Origin: Clostridium merdae
Lineage (GTDB): Bacteria > Bacillota > Clostridia > Oscillospirales > Acutalibacteraceae
Direction of reading: 5' to 3'
Assembly (NCBI RefSeq): GCF_900176635.1
Contig: NZ_FXLN01000004.1
Span: 434,001-498,000 of the forward strand
Length of the DNA: 64,000 nt
A model generated the notes under the pieces. The model worked only from the letters and a program-made list of their open reading frames with translations, searched no databases and had not been told where the DNA came from. The position numbers and the translations under genes are program-made. Below are positions 7,442 to 15,163 of the stretch, one piece after another (within the stretch, counting starts at the first letter, position 1; each line of letters begins with the position of its first letter).

Positions 7442-7972
7442 ATGAAATGCCAGATGTGCGGGAAAAACCCGGCTACTACCTATGTGAAAATTATTGTGAA
7501 TGGGGAGTTAACGGAATATGCTCTTTGCGGGGAATGCGCCCAAAAAGCAGGGTACGGGAATTTTATGTACCCATTTTCGTTGGATTTTAATAGCTTGCTA
7601 GGCAGCTTTTTTGGGAATCAGGCTCCTGAAATGACAGATACCGAGCGCTGCCCGGGCTGCGGTTCTTCCTTTGGGGAGATCGCACAGAGCGGTAAGGTTG
7701 GCTGCGCGGAATGCTACCATACCTTCCGTGAGCGGCTGATGCCATCCATACAAAGAATCCATGGCAATACAAATCACTCCGGCAAGCACCCCAGCAGCCG
7801 TGCGCTCCGAGTAACACCGGAGGCTAAGCTGAGTGTTGCTCCACAAGAGCAACAAACGGAGCTAAGCCGTAAAAAGAAAGAGCTTCGTGAGGCAATTGAA
7901 AGCCAAAACTTTGAACGTGCAGCCGTTCTGCGCGATGAAATTAAAACATTGGAAGGGGGCGGTAAAGAATGA
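7442..7972 (+). CDS. mcsA: McsA, activator of the protein-arginine kinase
   Basis: Zinc-binding partner (176 residues) that activates McsB and takes part in arginine-phosphate tagging of damaged proteins for ClpCP. Two pairs of N-terminal Cys motifs (CQMCG and CGECA) and a central pair (CPGCG and CAECY) form zinc sites. The C-terminal UVR motif (REAIESQNFERAAVLRDEI) is the usual protein-interaction helix pair. ATG 7442 is preceded by AGGAGGG. The stop overlaps the mcsB start by four bases (ATGA). Confidence 0.93.
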   Translation: MKCQMCGKNPATTYVKIIVNGELTEYALCGECAQKAGYGNFMYPFSLDFNSLLGSFFGNQAPEMTDTERCPGCGSSFGEIAQSGKVGCAECYHTFRERLMPSIQRIHGNTNHSGKHPSSRALRVTPEAKLSVAPQEQQTELSRKKKELREAIESQNFERAAVLRDEIKTLEGGGKE

Positions 7973-8997
7973 TGAAATGGTACGAGAAAAGTGGCAAGGA
8001 GGCCGACGTGGTTATTAGTACCCGTGTAAGGCTGGCTCGAAATCTGCAAGATTACCCGTTTCCGGTAAAAATGAGCGCCGAACAGCGCGCGAAGGTAGAG
8101 CAAGCGGTGCACGATGCCGTTATGCGCGGCAACAGCTCTATTTCAAACAGCTTTCGTTATATCAGCTTAGACGACATTGGCCAGAACGAGGCAGTCTCTT
8201 TGGTAGAACGCCATTTGGTAAGCCCAGAGTTTATCTCTGCGCCAAATGGTCGGGGTCTATTACTCACGCAGGATGAAACCATCTCAATTATGATTAATGA
8301 AGAAGATCATTTGCGCATTCAGGTTATGTGCGAGGGGCTTGATTTGGAGGGCGCCTATGAAATGGTAGACCGTGTGGATACCTTGCTCAACGAGAGTCTG
8401 CATTTTGCATTTGATGAGAACTTGGGTTATTTAACACAATGCCCTACAAATATTGGTACTGGTATGCGCGCCTCGTTAATGCTGCATTTACCGGCACTGC
8501 AAGAGAGCGGCGCAATGCGCCGGGTAGCCTCCAGTCTTTCAAAGCTCGGTCTTGTAATACGTGGTATTTACGGGGAAGGCAGTGAGCCGGTAGGGGCATT
8601 TTATCAGCTCTCCAATCAGGTAACACTCGGGCTTAGTGAGCAAGCGGCGATTGCAAACCTAAAAAGTATTGCAGAGCAGTTGATAACGCAAGAAAGAAAC
8701 GCCCGAACCGAATTGGTTAAGACGGTGGAAGCGCAAGACCAGATTTTCCGCTCCATAGGCATATTAAAAAGTGCCCGTGTTTTAAGAAGCGACGAATTTA
8801 TGCGACTCATTTCTTATGTGAGAATGGGAGTTGCAACCGGGCTTATCACCGGTATTGCATACGACACCATTAATAGCTTAATTGTTCAGGTGCAACCGGC
8901 TACGATGATGCTAACGAAGAAAATGACCGCCACTGAAAGGGATACACTGCGGGCGGGAGTTGTTTCTGAACGGCTTAAAGAGTCTTCCGTAAACTGA
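7969..8997 (+). CDS. mcsB: McsB protein-arginine kinase
   Basis: Phosphagen-kinase-like enzyme (342 residues) that phosphorylates arginine residues in proteins, marking them for degradation by ClpCP and inactivating CtsR. The N-terminal 'STRVRLARNL' and central 'CPTNIGTGMRAS' segments, the latter with the conserved Cys of the guanidino-kinase catalytic loop, are intact. Length fits the family (about 350). It overlaps mcsA by four bases and is followed 69 bases later by clpC. Confidence 0.95.
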   Translation: MMKWYEKSGKEADVVISTRVRLARNLQDYPFPVKMSAEQRAKVEQAVHDAVMRGNSSISNSFRYISLDDIGQNEAVSLVERHLVSPEFISAPNGRGLLLTQDETISIMINEEDHLRIQVMCEGLDLEGAYEMVDRVDTLLNESLHFAFDENLGYLTQCPTNIGTGMRASLMLHLPALQESGAMRRVASSLSKLGLVIRGIYGEGSEPVGAFYQLSNQVTLGLSEQAAIANLKSIAEQLITQERNARTELVKTVEAQDQIFRSIGILKSARVLRSDEFMRLISYVRMGVATGLITGIAYDTINSLIVQVQPATMMLTKKMTATERDTLRAGVVSERLKESSVN

Positions 8998-9066
8998 TTC
9001 ACAATTTAATAAAACTTAAAAATAAAATCAAATTTTTTATGATATTGAAAAAAGGGGGGACGATCT

Positions 9067-11532
9067 ATGTATCGTTTTAACGGATTTACAGAAAAAGCAA
9101 ACACTGCTCTCAATCAGGCCATTGAATCGGCGGAAAACTTAGGGCATACGTATATTGGCAGTGAGCATATTGTGCTCGGTCTTTTAAAAGAAGGCTCAGG
9201 TGTTGCTGCCACCGTACTCAATAAGCTGCAAGTAACCGCAACTAAAATGGAACAGCTTATGGCTGAGAAAATTGGTACCGGAACGAAAACCAACCTCTCT
9301 GCCGATGATTTTACACCCCGCAGCAAGCGCATTTTGCAAATTGCAGTGATGGAAGGGGCACGGCTTGGCCATAACTACGTTGGAACAGAGCATTTGCTCA
9401 TTGCAATTTTATCGGAGGGTGACAGCTACGGCGTTCGGTTCCTTCAGTCACTTGGCGCAAAGACCAGTGACATTTTAAACGAAATCAGCTCTGCTTTGAG
9501 CAGTGGGGAAGATTCGGCTTCCGGCTCAGGTATGCCGTCTGTTTCGTCTGGTAAGGGCGGCAAAGGCGGTACCAAAACGCTGGATCAGTTTGGTCGGGAC
9601 CTTACCGCACTTGCAGCAAAAGGTGGTATAGACCCCGTAATAGGCAGACAAACCGAAATTGAGAGAGTGATTCAGATTCTTTCTCGCCGCACAAAAAATA
9701 ACCCTTGCCTCATTGGTGAGCCTGGCGTTGGCAAAACTGCCGTTGCAGAGGGCCTCGCTTTGAAAATAGCAGAGGGTCAGGTGCCAGAGCTGCTGAAAAA
9801 CAAACGGGTTATCACACTCGATTTAACGGGTATGGTTGCCGGCACGAAGTATCGCGGTGATTTTGAAGAGCGAATCAAAACAGCAATGGATGAGGTTCGC
9901 AACGCAGGTAATATCATTTTGTTCATCGATGAGCTGCATACCATTATTGGTGCAGGCTCTGCCGAGGGCTCTACGGATGCGGCAAATATTTTAAAACCCG
10001 CACTCGCCCGCGGCGATTTTCAGGTGATTGGTGCTACAACCATCAATGAGTACCGCAAATATATCGAAAAGGATGCTGCTTTGGAGCGCCGCTTCCAGCC
10101 GGTAATGGTTGGTGAGCCGAGTGAAGAGGAAGCGATTGAGATTCTAAAAGGGCTTCGTGACCGTTATGAAGCACACCACAAGGTTCGAATTACAGACGAA
10201 GCGATTGAAGCGGCGGTTAAGCTTTCTTCCCGCTATATTGCAGACCGATTTTTGCCGGATAAGGCAATCGATTTGATGGATGAAGCATCTTCCCGTGTTC
10301 GCCTGCGTGCCTTTACCGCTCCTACAGATTTGCAGGAGCTGGAGAAGCGAATTAAGGAATTGGAGCAGGAGAAATCTGCCGCTATTAATGCGCAGGAATT
10401 TGAACGTGCCGCCAAGGTGAGAGACGAAGAGAAGAAGGCTAAGGATGAGCTCGAAAGCCAGAAGAACTCGTGGTCCGAAAAGCGTTCTCACGACGGCGGA
10501 GAGGTCTCTCCCGAAGATATTGCCAATGTGGTGTCTGTATGGACCGGAATTCCGGTTGTGCAGCTAACTGAAGAGGAAAGTGAACGACTGCTCCATTTGG
10601 AAGAGACTTTGCACCAGCGTTTGGTTGGGCAAGAGGAGGCAGTAAGTGCCGTTGCCAGAGCAATACGCCGCGGCCGTGTTGGACTGAAAGACCCCAAGCG
10701 CCCCGTTGGTTCCTTTATTTTTCTTGGGCCTACCGGTGTTGGTAAAACCGAACTCACAAAGGCGTTGGCAGAAGCAATGTTCGGGAATGAAAATGCGATG
10801 ATTCGCCTTGACATGTCTGAATATATGGAGAAGCACACCGTTTCTCGTTTGGTTGGTTCGCCTCCCGGATATGTAGGCTATGATGAGGGTGGTCAGCTAA
10901 CGGAAGCAGTTCGCCGCAAGCCTTATTCTGTCGTGCTGTTTGATGAAATTGAAAAGGCACATCCCGATGTATTTAATATTCTTTTACAAATCTTGGAGGA
11001 TGGCAGACTCACTGATGCACAGGGAAGAAAAGTGGATTTCAAAAACACTGTCATTATTATGACCTCAAACGTTGGTGCACGTCTCATTACCGAGAAAAAG
11101 GGCAGCCTTGGCTTTGCGTCGGAAGATAATCAGAAAGTCGACAGCGAAAAGGTAAAAGAGCTGGTGCTTGGAGAGTTGAAGAGCACATTCCGCCCAGAGT
11201 TCTTAAACCGTGTGGATGACATTATTGTATTCCACAAGCTTTCGGATGAAAACATTCGCGAGATAGCAGGCCGCATGCTTCAAATTTTGCAGAAGCGTTT
11301 GCGTGAAATTGGTATTTCTGCCACATTTACAGAGAGTGCCATTGCTGAAATTGCAAAAGAAGGCTTTGACCCCATTTACGGGGCACGCCCACTGCGTCGT
11401 GCGATTCAAACTAAGCTGGAGGATCGCCTTTCAGAGCTGATGCTAGAAGGAAAGGTGCGTGCAGGTACACAGATTGTATGCAGTTATGAGAATGGAGAAT
11501 TTTCTTTTGTAGAATCACCCATTGAGGAATAA
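9067..11532 (+). CDS. clpC: ClpC, AAA+ unfoldase of the Clp protease
   Basis: Hexameric ATP-dependent unfoldase (821 residues) that feeds substrates to ClpP. Domains in order: a double Clp-N repeat (about 1-145), AAA-1 with Walker A GEPGVGKT and Walker B ILFIDELHT, a UVR-type coiled-coil middle segment (about 420-450), AAA-2 with GPTGVGKTEL and 'RLDMSEYMEKH', then the C-terminal D2 domain. The strong site AAAGGGGGGA precedes ATG 9067. clpP is not in the window. No separate promoter is evident in the 69 bases before the gene, so it probably depends on the CtsR-controlled operon promoter. Confidence 0.96.
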   Translation: MYRFNGFTEKANTALNQAIESAENLGHTYIGSEHIVLGLLKEGSGVAATVLNKLQVTATKMEQLMAEKIGTGTKTNLSADDFTPRSKRILQIAVMEGARLGHNYVGTEHLLIAILSEGDSYGVRFLQSLGAKTSDILNEISSALSSGEDSASGSGMPSVSSGKGGKGGTKTLDQFGRDLTALAAKGGIDPVIGRQTEIERVIQILSRRTKNNPCLIGEPGVGKTAVAEGLALKIAEGQVPELLKNKRVITLDLTGMVAGTKYRGDFEERIKTAMDEVRNAGNIILFIDELHTIIGAGSAEGSTDAANILKPALARGDFQVIGATTINEYRKYIEKDAALERRFQPVMVGEPSEEEAIEILKGLRDRYEAHHKVRITDEAIEAAVKLSSRYIADRFLPDKAIDLMDEASSRVRLRAFTAPTDLQELEKRIKELEQEKSAAINAQEFERAAKVRDEEKKAKDELESQKNSWSEKRSHDGGEVSPEDIANVVSVWTGIPVVQLTEEESERLLHLEETLHQRLVGQEEAVSAVARAIRRGRVGLKDPKRPVGSFIFLGPTGVGKTELTKALAEAMFGNENAMIRLDMSEYMEKHTVSRLVGSPPGYVGYDEGGQLTEAVRRKPYSVVLFDEIEKAHPDVFNILLQILEDGRLTDAQGRKVDFKNTVIIMTSNVGARLITEKKGSLGFASEDNQKVDSEKVKELVLGELKSTFRPEFLNRVDDIIVFHKLSDENIREIAGRMLQILQKRLREIGISATFTESAIAEIAKEGFDPIYGARPLRRAIQTKLEDRLSELMLEGKVRAGTQIVCSYENGEFSFVESPIEE

Positions 11533-11542
11533 TTCGCCCAAA

Positions 11543-11578
11543 GTGCCCCTACATCGAAGACTTTTGGTGTAGGGGCAC
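11543..11578 (+). terminator. Stem-loop after clpC
   Basis: Perfect 11-bp stem GTGCCCCTACA/TGTAGGGGCAC with a 14-base loop. No T-run follows, so termination may be partial; position at the operon end supports the call. Confidence 0.55.
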
Positions 11579-11648
11579 AGCCTCGAATAATCTGCTTTGT
11601 GATTATGCAAATACAATTGGGAATCTTATATACTCACTGAATGATTTA

Positions 11649-11657
11649 TGCTATAAT
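11649..11657 (+). promoter_or_regulatory. Extended -10 promoter TGCTATAAT
   Basis: A TGn motif directly precedes a perfect TATAAT, which compensates for the absence of a clear -35 hexamer. It lies 36 bases before the next gene start. Confidence 0.55.
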
Positions 11658-11692
11658 AGGGGCATTTAAAGATGTGAAAGTGGGTGTTGTCA

Positions 11693-12343
11693 ATGGAATC
11701 CGCAGTAAATAGTCGCCCTAATTTAGCGGCAGCTCTATTTCGTTTCATTGGGGCCTCAATCCCTGCCGATTATACAGAAGAAGAAGAGGCACAGCGTTTG
11801 TATTCAAAGCTTTTGAATGATCATGAAAGATTGCGCAAAGTAATTTCTCTATGTGGGATACCCAAAACGCCGCAGCAGCTTTATATTGCCGCCATGGCCA
11901 GCAGTTGGCTCGGCGAAGATAATGCACTGACCGCGAAATATGCGCAACAGTACCTTGAAACCCCCGGATGGGATAGCTTGTCTTACGGAACGATTGTAGA
12001 GGATGGAATTACAATTAGCCGTTGGGCAAGAAGCCGAGCCGAAATGTATATGATTTTGGCGCAGGCCCAAGAGAACTTGGGGAAGCATGAAGCGGCTCTT
12101 ACCAATTTGGCAGAAGCATACCGTTTAGAGCCTTACAATGCGATGTATGCAGTAAAGCTGGCTGGTGTTATTGAAAACGCACGCAGCCGCAAAGAGGCAC
12201 TGCAATTTTTAAAGCAGCAAACGCTAACTCCGTATTATAAGCCCCTGCATTATAAGGATGAAAACGGAAAGAATGGCAACAACCATACCTTTCGCCAAAT
12301 AATAGATTCTCACATCCTGCGCTTAGAATCGCTGGATCAATGA
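11693..12343 (+). CDS. TPR-like protein of unknown function
   Basis: Soluble 216-residue protein. The central part (about residues 95-165) has helical repeats of tetratricopeptide character, for example 'AEMYMILAQAQENLGKHEAALTNLAEAYRLEPYNAMYAVKLA', shown here only as its pattern of A/L/Y positions spaced as in TPR helices. That suggests a scaffold role in protein-protein contact, but no partner is apparent. ATG 11693 is preferred over an upstream GTG because AAAGTGGGTG is well spaced to it. It stands alone between two terminators. Confidence 0.6.
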   Translation: MESAVNSRPNLAAALFRFIGASIPADYTEEEEAQRLYSKLLNDHERLRKVISLCGIPKTPQQLYIAAMASSWLGEDNALTAKYAQQYLETPGWDSLSYGTIVEDGITISRWARSRAEMYMILAQAQENLGKHEAALTNLAEAYRLEPYNAMYAVKLAGVIENARSRKEALQFLKQQTLTPYYKPLHYKDENGKNGNNHTFRQIIDSHILRLESLDQ

Positions 12344-12385
12344 AAAAAGCCCACGAGCAGTGTTTTTCTGCTTCGCGGGCTTTTT
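12344..12385. terminator. Bidirectional terminator between convergent genes
   Basis: AAAAAGCCC...CAG pairs with CTG...GGGCTTTTT (about 12 pairs with small internal mismatches). There is an A-run on one side and a T-run on the other. It serves both the TPR-like gene and the S1-domain gene. Confidence 0.8.
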
Positions 12386-12435
12386 CTGTGAGATTTTTCT
12401 TTTGATAAAAAAGAAAATAGCAAATTTCGATTATT

Positions 12436-13371
12436 TTAAGCTAAGGAGAATTCGGTTGTAATTTGCTTATCACTGCATTCCGGTGAGTAAACAAAACGAT
12501 CCATGTGTTCTCCCTTAAAGAAGTATTTTGGTGGAATGGGTCGGTAAGAATAATCGAAGGTATCTATTATGACTAACTTAATTTTCATGCGAGAGGGCAA
12601 AATACTCTTAATATAAACGCTTGCCTGCTGCCCTGGTTGGATTCCCTCTTTAATTTCTGCAAGCCCAGCTAAGTTGGGTGCGAGCTCAACAAAAATTCCG
12701 TATGGTTCAATGGAGCGAATAATACCAGCAACGGTTTCACCGGTGTGGAATAAAGCAACATTTTCTTCCCAAGTACCCAAAAGCTCTTTTTGGGTAAGCG
12801 TAATTCGGTCACCCTCCATCGATTTAATGATGGTGCGAATATCCATCCCAACGGTAAAGCGCTCTCTGGGGTGGTCAATGCGCGAAACAGAAATTGCATC
12901 AATTGGCAATAGAGAGATAATCCCGCACCCAATGTCTGCAAAGGCACCAAAGGTTTCTAGGTGGGTAATACGTGCGTCGGTTACGTCGCCGGGCTGGAGT
13001 TTTTCTATGTATTCTCTCCGGCATTTTTCTTGAGCCGCTCTTCGGGAAAGCACCGCAATTGGGTTGCCTGCATCATCCTTTTGGAATCCGGTTATGATAA
13101 AGCAGACAGGGCGGTTCACTCTTGAGATGATGGCAATGTCCCGTGTGGTACCCTCACGAATGCCCAGAGCACCTTCTTCGCGTGGGATGAGTCCCTTCAT
13201 GCAGCCCAGGTCTACCAGCAAATTGTGCATGCTGTCACAAACTAGCGCCCGTCCTTCCAGTATTTTTTCGTCCCGGCTTGCATCCATTAGGGCAGTCATG
13301 CTTGCCATAGCAGCCCGGTTTTCCGGCGTGTCAATCTTCCAGCCCTCGGGCTTATAAGTATTCAGGCCCAT
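12436..13371 (-). CDS. S1 RNA-binding domain protein
   Basis: A 311-residue protein with S1-type OB folds. A degenerate N-terminal S1 motif lies at about residues 38-105 and a clear one at about 125-195 ('GDVTDARITHLETFGAFADI'), followed by a third at about 208-270 ('GETVAGIIRSIEPYGIFVEL'). The family resembles a short form of ribosomal protein S1 and probably binds mRNA or ribosomes, but lacks the 4-6 S1 repeats of true S1. A strong AAAGGAGG lies just upstream of the ATG. It is transcribed alone, converging with the TPR-like gene. Confidence 0.8.
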   Translation of the reverse strand: MGLNTYKPEGWKIDTPENRAAMASMTALMDASRDEKILEGRALVCDSMHNLLVDLGCMKGLIPREEGALGIREGTTRDIAIISRVNRPVCFIITGFQKDDAGNPIAVLSRRAAQEKCRREYIEKLQPGDVTDARITHLETFGAFADIGCGIISLLPIDAISVSRIDHPRERFTVGMDIRTIIKSMEGDRITLTQKELLGTWEENVALFHTGETVAGIIRSIEPYGIFVELAPNLAGLAEIKEGIQPGQQASVYIKSILPSRMKIKLVIIDTFDYSYRPIPPKYFFKGEHMDRFVYSPECSDKQITTEFSLA

Positions 13372-13568
13372 TCTTTTACCTCCTTTTTCCGGTCAAAACA
13401 TCTATATGCAAAAAAACACGTGAGTAATACTGAAATCATTAGGTTGAACTGCTTTCCCATTTTTTTGAGCCGAAATAGTTGTAATGCAGAAAACTCACGG
13501 TCTTTTTTCTTCCATGGATTTTTAAAAATTATCATGTATTATCTTGTAATCATCATCAATGGAAAAGC

Positions 13569-13597
13569 TTGCATATTAAAACAAAATAGACTAAAAT
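13569..13597 (+). promoter_or_regulatory. Promoter of the cyclophilin-thioredoxin unit
   Basis: TTGCAT (13569-13574), 17-base spacer, TAAAAT (13592-13597). The start codon at 13634 follows after 36 bases. Confidence 0.5.
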
Positions 13598-13633
13598 ATG
13601 AAACAAAATAGATGTGAGAGGAAAGGTGGTTTC

Positions 13634-14497
13634 ATGCAGAAAAGATTGCGTATCGCACTAGTGGGGTTATCTACACTTTTGTTGCTGACAGCCTGTGCGA
13701 GTCAGCCCAAAAACGAGGTTAATAATAAACAGCAAATTTCCAGCGCTGCGGAACAGCAAAACTCCAGTGCCGCAGAGCAGCTAAATTCAAGTTCAGCAAA
13801 TCAACAAGAGAAGACCTTGGGGTATCAGCTGGACAAGCCTACGGCAGGTGAAGAAATCGCTGTAATGAAGACCAGTATGGGAGATATAAAGCTGCGCTTT
13901 TTCCCCGAGGCTGCACCAAAAACAGTAGATAATTTTAAGCAGTTGTCGAAAAAGGGTTATTATAATGGAATTACCTTTCACCGAGTTGTCAATAATTTTG
14001 TTATACAGGGCGGTGACCCAACAGCTACCGGTCTTGGTGGTGAAAGTGCATTTGGAAAAGCCTTTGAAGATGAATTTAGCAAATCGCTGTTGAATCTTCG
14101 CGGTGCGGTCGCTATGGCGAATTCTGGTCCCAATACCAACGGCAGCCAGTTTTTTATTAATCAGGCTCCGATATCTGCGTTCTATGGTTGGGAATATTAT
14201 GAACAGGGTTATGAATTGTACAAGCAAAATCCCGAAGCAGTTACGGCTCGACATGGAACTTTGGTTGACATGAGTAAAATCTCGGATGCTTATAAAAAGC
14301 TGTATACGGAAAATGGTGGAAATCCCACATTGGATGGTGCATACAATACGACTGGAAGAGGCCATACCGTATTTGCTCAGGTTTTTGAAGGTTTGGATGT
14401 AGTAGACAAGATTGCGGCAGTTGAGGTTGGTGAGGGCAATAAGCCTTTAAAAGACGTTACAATAACTAATATTACATTGGAAAAATATAAGGGATAA
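13634..14497 (+). CDS. Cyclophilin-type peptidyl-prolyl isomerase lipoprotein
   Basis: Extracytoplasmic foldase (287 residues). The signal peptide ends in the lipobox LTAC, and a Gln/Ser/Asn-rich linker (about residues 33-62) spaces the domain from the membrane. The cyclophilin domain starts near residue 73 and contains 'FHRVVNNFVIQGGDP' and 'AMANSGPNTNGSQFFI', the active-site motifs. A ~60-residue insertion follows before the final 'FAQVFEGLDVVDKI', common in clostridial members. ATG 13634 is chosen because AAAGGTGG is upstream and the signal peptide then begins at residue 1; the earlier in-frame ATG is not needed. Thioredoxin follows 26 bases later. Confidence 0.88.
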   Translation: MQKRLRIALVGLSTLLLLTACASQPKNEVNNKQQISSAAEQQNSSAAEQLNSSSANQQEKTLGYQLDKPTAGEEIAVMKTSMGDIKLRFFPEAAPKTVDNFKQLSKKGYYNGITFHRVVNNFVIQGGDPTATGLGGESAFGKAFEDEFSKSLLNLRGAVAMANSGPNTNGSQFFINQAPISAFYGWEYYEQGYELYKQNPEAVTARHGTLVDMSKISDAYKKLYTENGGNPTLDGAYNTTGRGHTVFAQVFEGLDVVDKIAAVEVGEGNKPLKDVTITNITLEKYKG

Positions 14498-14523
14498 TTT
14501 CGATAAGAAAAGGAGTTAATATT

Positions 14524-14841
14524 ATGGCTGTAATTCATGCTACAAAAGAAAATTTTGATCAGTTAATTAGCGAAAATCCATTGGTGCTTGTCGATTTTTG
14601 GGCAAGCTGGTGCGGCCCGTGCCGTATGGTGGCTCCCATTGTGGAGGAGCTTGCAAAGACCTTTGAAGAGAACCTTACGGTTCTGAAGGTGGATGTGGAT
14701 GAAAACCAGGAGCTGGCTCGCCGCTATGGTATCATGAACATTCCAACCGTTATTTTGTTTAAGGATGGCGAAAAGAGCTGGTCTGAGATTGGAGTAAAGC
14801 CGCAAAAGTTTTATGAGGAGCAAATTCGTCAATCTCTGTAA
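14524..14841 (+). CDS. trxA: Thioredoxin
   Basis: Cytoplasmic dithiol reductant of 105 residues with the active site WCGPC (Cys30 and Cys33), the conserved Asp in 'VDFWASW' and the cis-Pro in 'NIPTVILF'. Length and motifs are those of classical thioredoxin. AAAAGGAG precedes the ATG. No thioredoxin reductase gene is near; co-transcription with the preceding foldase gene is likely from the short gap. Confidence 0.93.
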   Translation: MAVIHATKENFDQLISENPLVLVDFWASWCGPCRMVAPIVEELAKTFEENLTVLKVDVDENQELARRYGIMNIPTVILFKDGEKSWSEIGVKPQKFYEEQIRQSL

Positions 14842-14901
14842 ATTCTAAATGATACGACATTGTATTCGTATTCCATGATTCATTTTGCATATTATAAAGA
14901 G

Positions 14902-14937
14902 AAAGCAGCGTGAGTTTTTCACTTACGCTGCTTTTTA
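14902..14937 (+). terminator. Terminator after thioredoxin
   Basis: AAAGCAGCG pairs with CGCTGCTTT with a T-rich loop, followed by TTT. A-rich on the 5' side. Confidence 0.75.
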
Positions 14938-15041
14938 TAAAAGTGATATAAAATGAAATATGGAATGATTTGGATTGATTGTTCCGGGAAAAAAATGTCG
15001 ATTTTTCTCGTATCTTTGGAACTCCCTACGAAACCGACAAA
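14938..15041. other. Intergenic stretch ahead of the pyrG control region
   Basis: No coding potential or motif recognised. The recognisable elements (palindrome, promoter, attenuator) begin at 15042. Confidence 0.4.
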
Positions 15042-15083
15042 ATATCGCTTATCCCAATTGACACCCGCTGGGATAGGCGATAT
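15042..15083. repeat. 15-bp inverted repeat enclosing the pyrG -35
   Basis: ATATCGCTTATCCCA (15042-15056) and TGGGATAGGCGATAT (15069-15083) are reverse complements except for one G-T position, separated by 12 bases that contain the -35 TTGACA. The right arm runs into the -10. This is a strong candidate operator dyad, or an RNA stem if read through from upstream. Confidence 0.7.
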
Positions 15084-15086
15084 AAT
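15058..15086 (+). promoter_or_regulatory. Consensus promoter of pyrG
   Basis: TTGACA (15058-15063), exactly 17 bases, TATAAT (15081-15086): a perfect sigma-A promoter. The expected start of transcription is G at 15092-15095. Confidence 0.85.
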
Positions 15087-15104
15087 AAAATGCGGTAATT
15101 TGTG

Positions 15105-15136
15105 TTCCCCAGCAGTTTGATGGGGAATTTATTTTT
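15105..15136 (+). terminator. Attenuator-like terminator in the pyrG leader
   Basis: TTCCCCA (15105-15111) pairs with TGGGGAA (15121-15127) over a 9-base loop, followed by TTTATTTTTT. It lies only some 12-40 bases after the start of transcription, as in Gram-positive pyrG leaders controlled by CTP. The 5' arm is C/U-rich, as required for pairing with a G-extended transcript start, but the start here lacks the usual GGGC. Confidence 0.7.
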
Positions 15137-15163
15137 TAAAAGGGCAGTTGGTAGGAGGAAATT

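Noticed and set aside
13793..14365. 190-codon minus-strand frame opposite the cyclophilin
   Set aside because: Shadow of the cyclophilin coding sequence; no motif or start signal.
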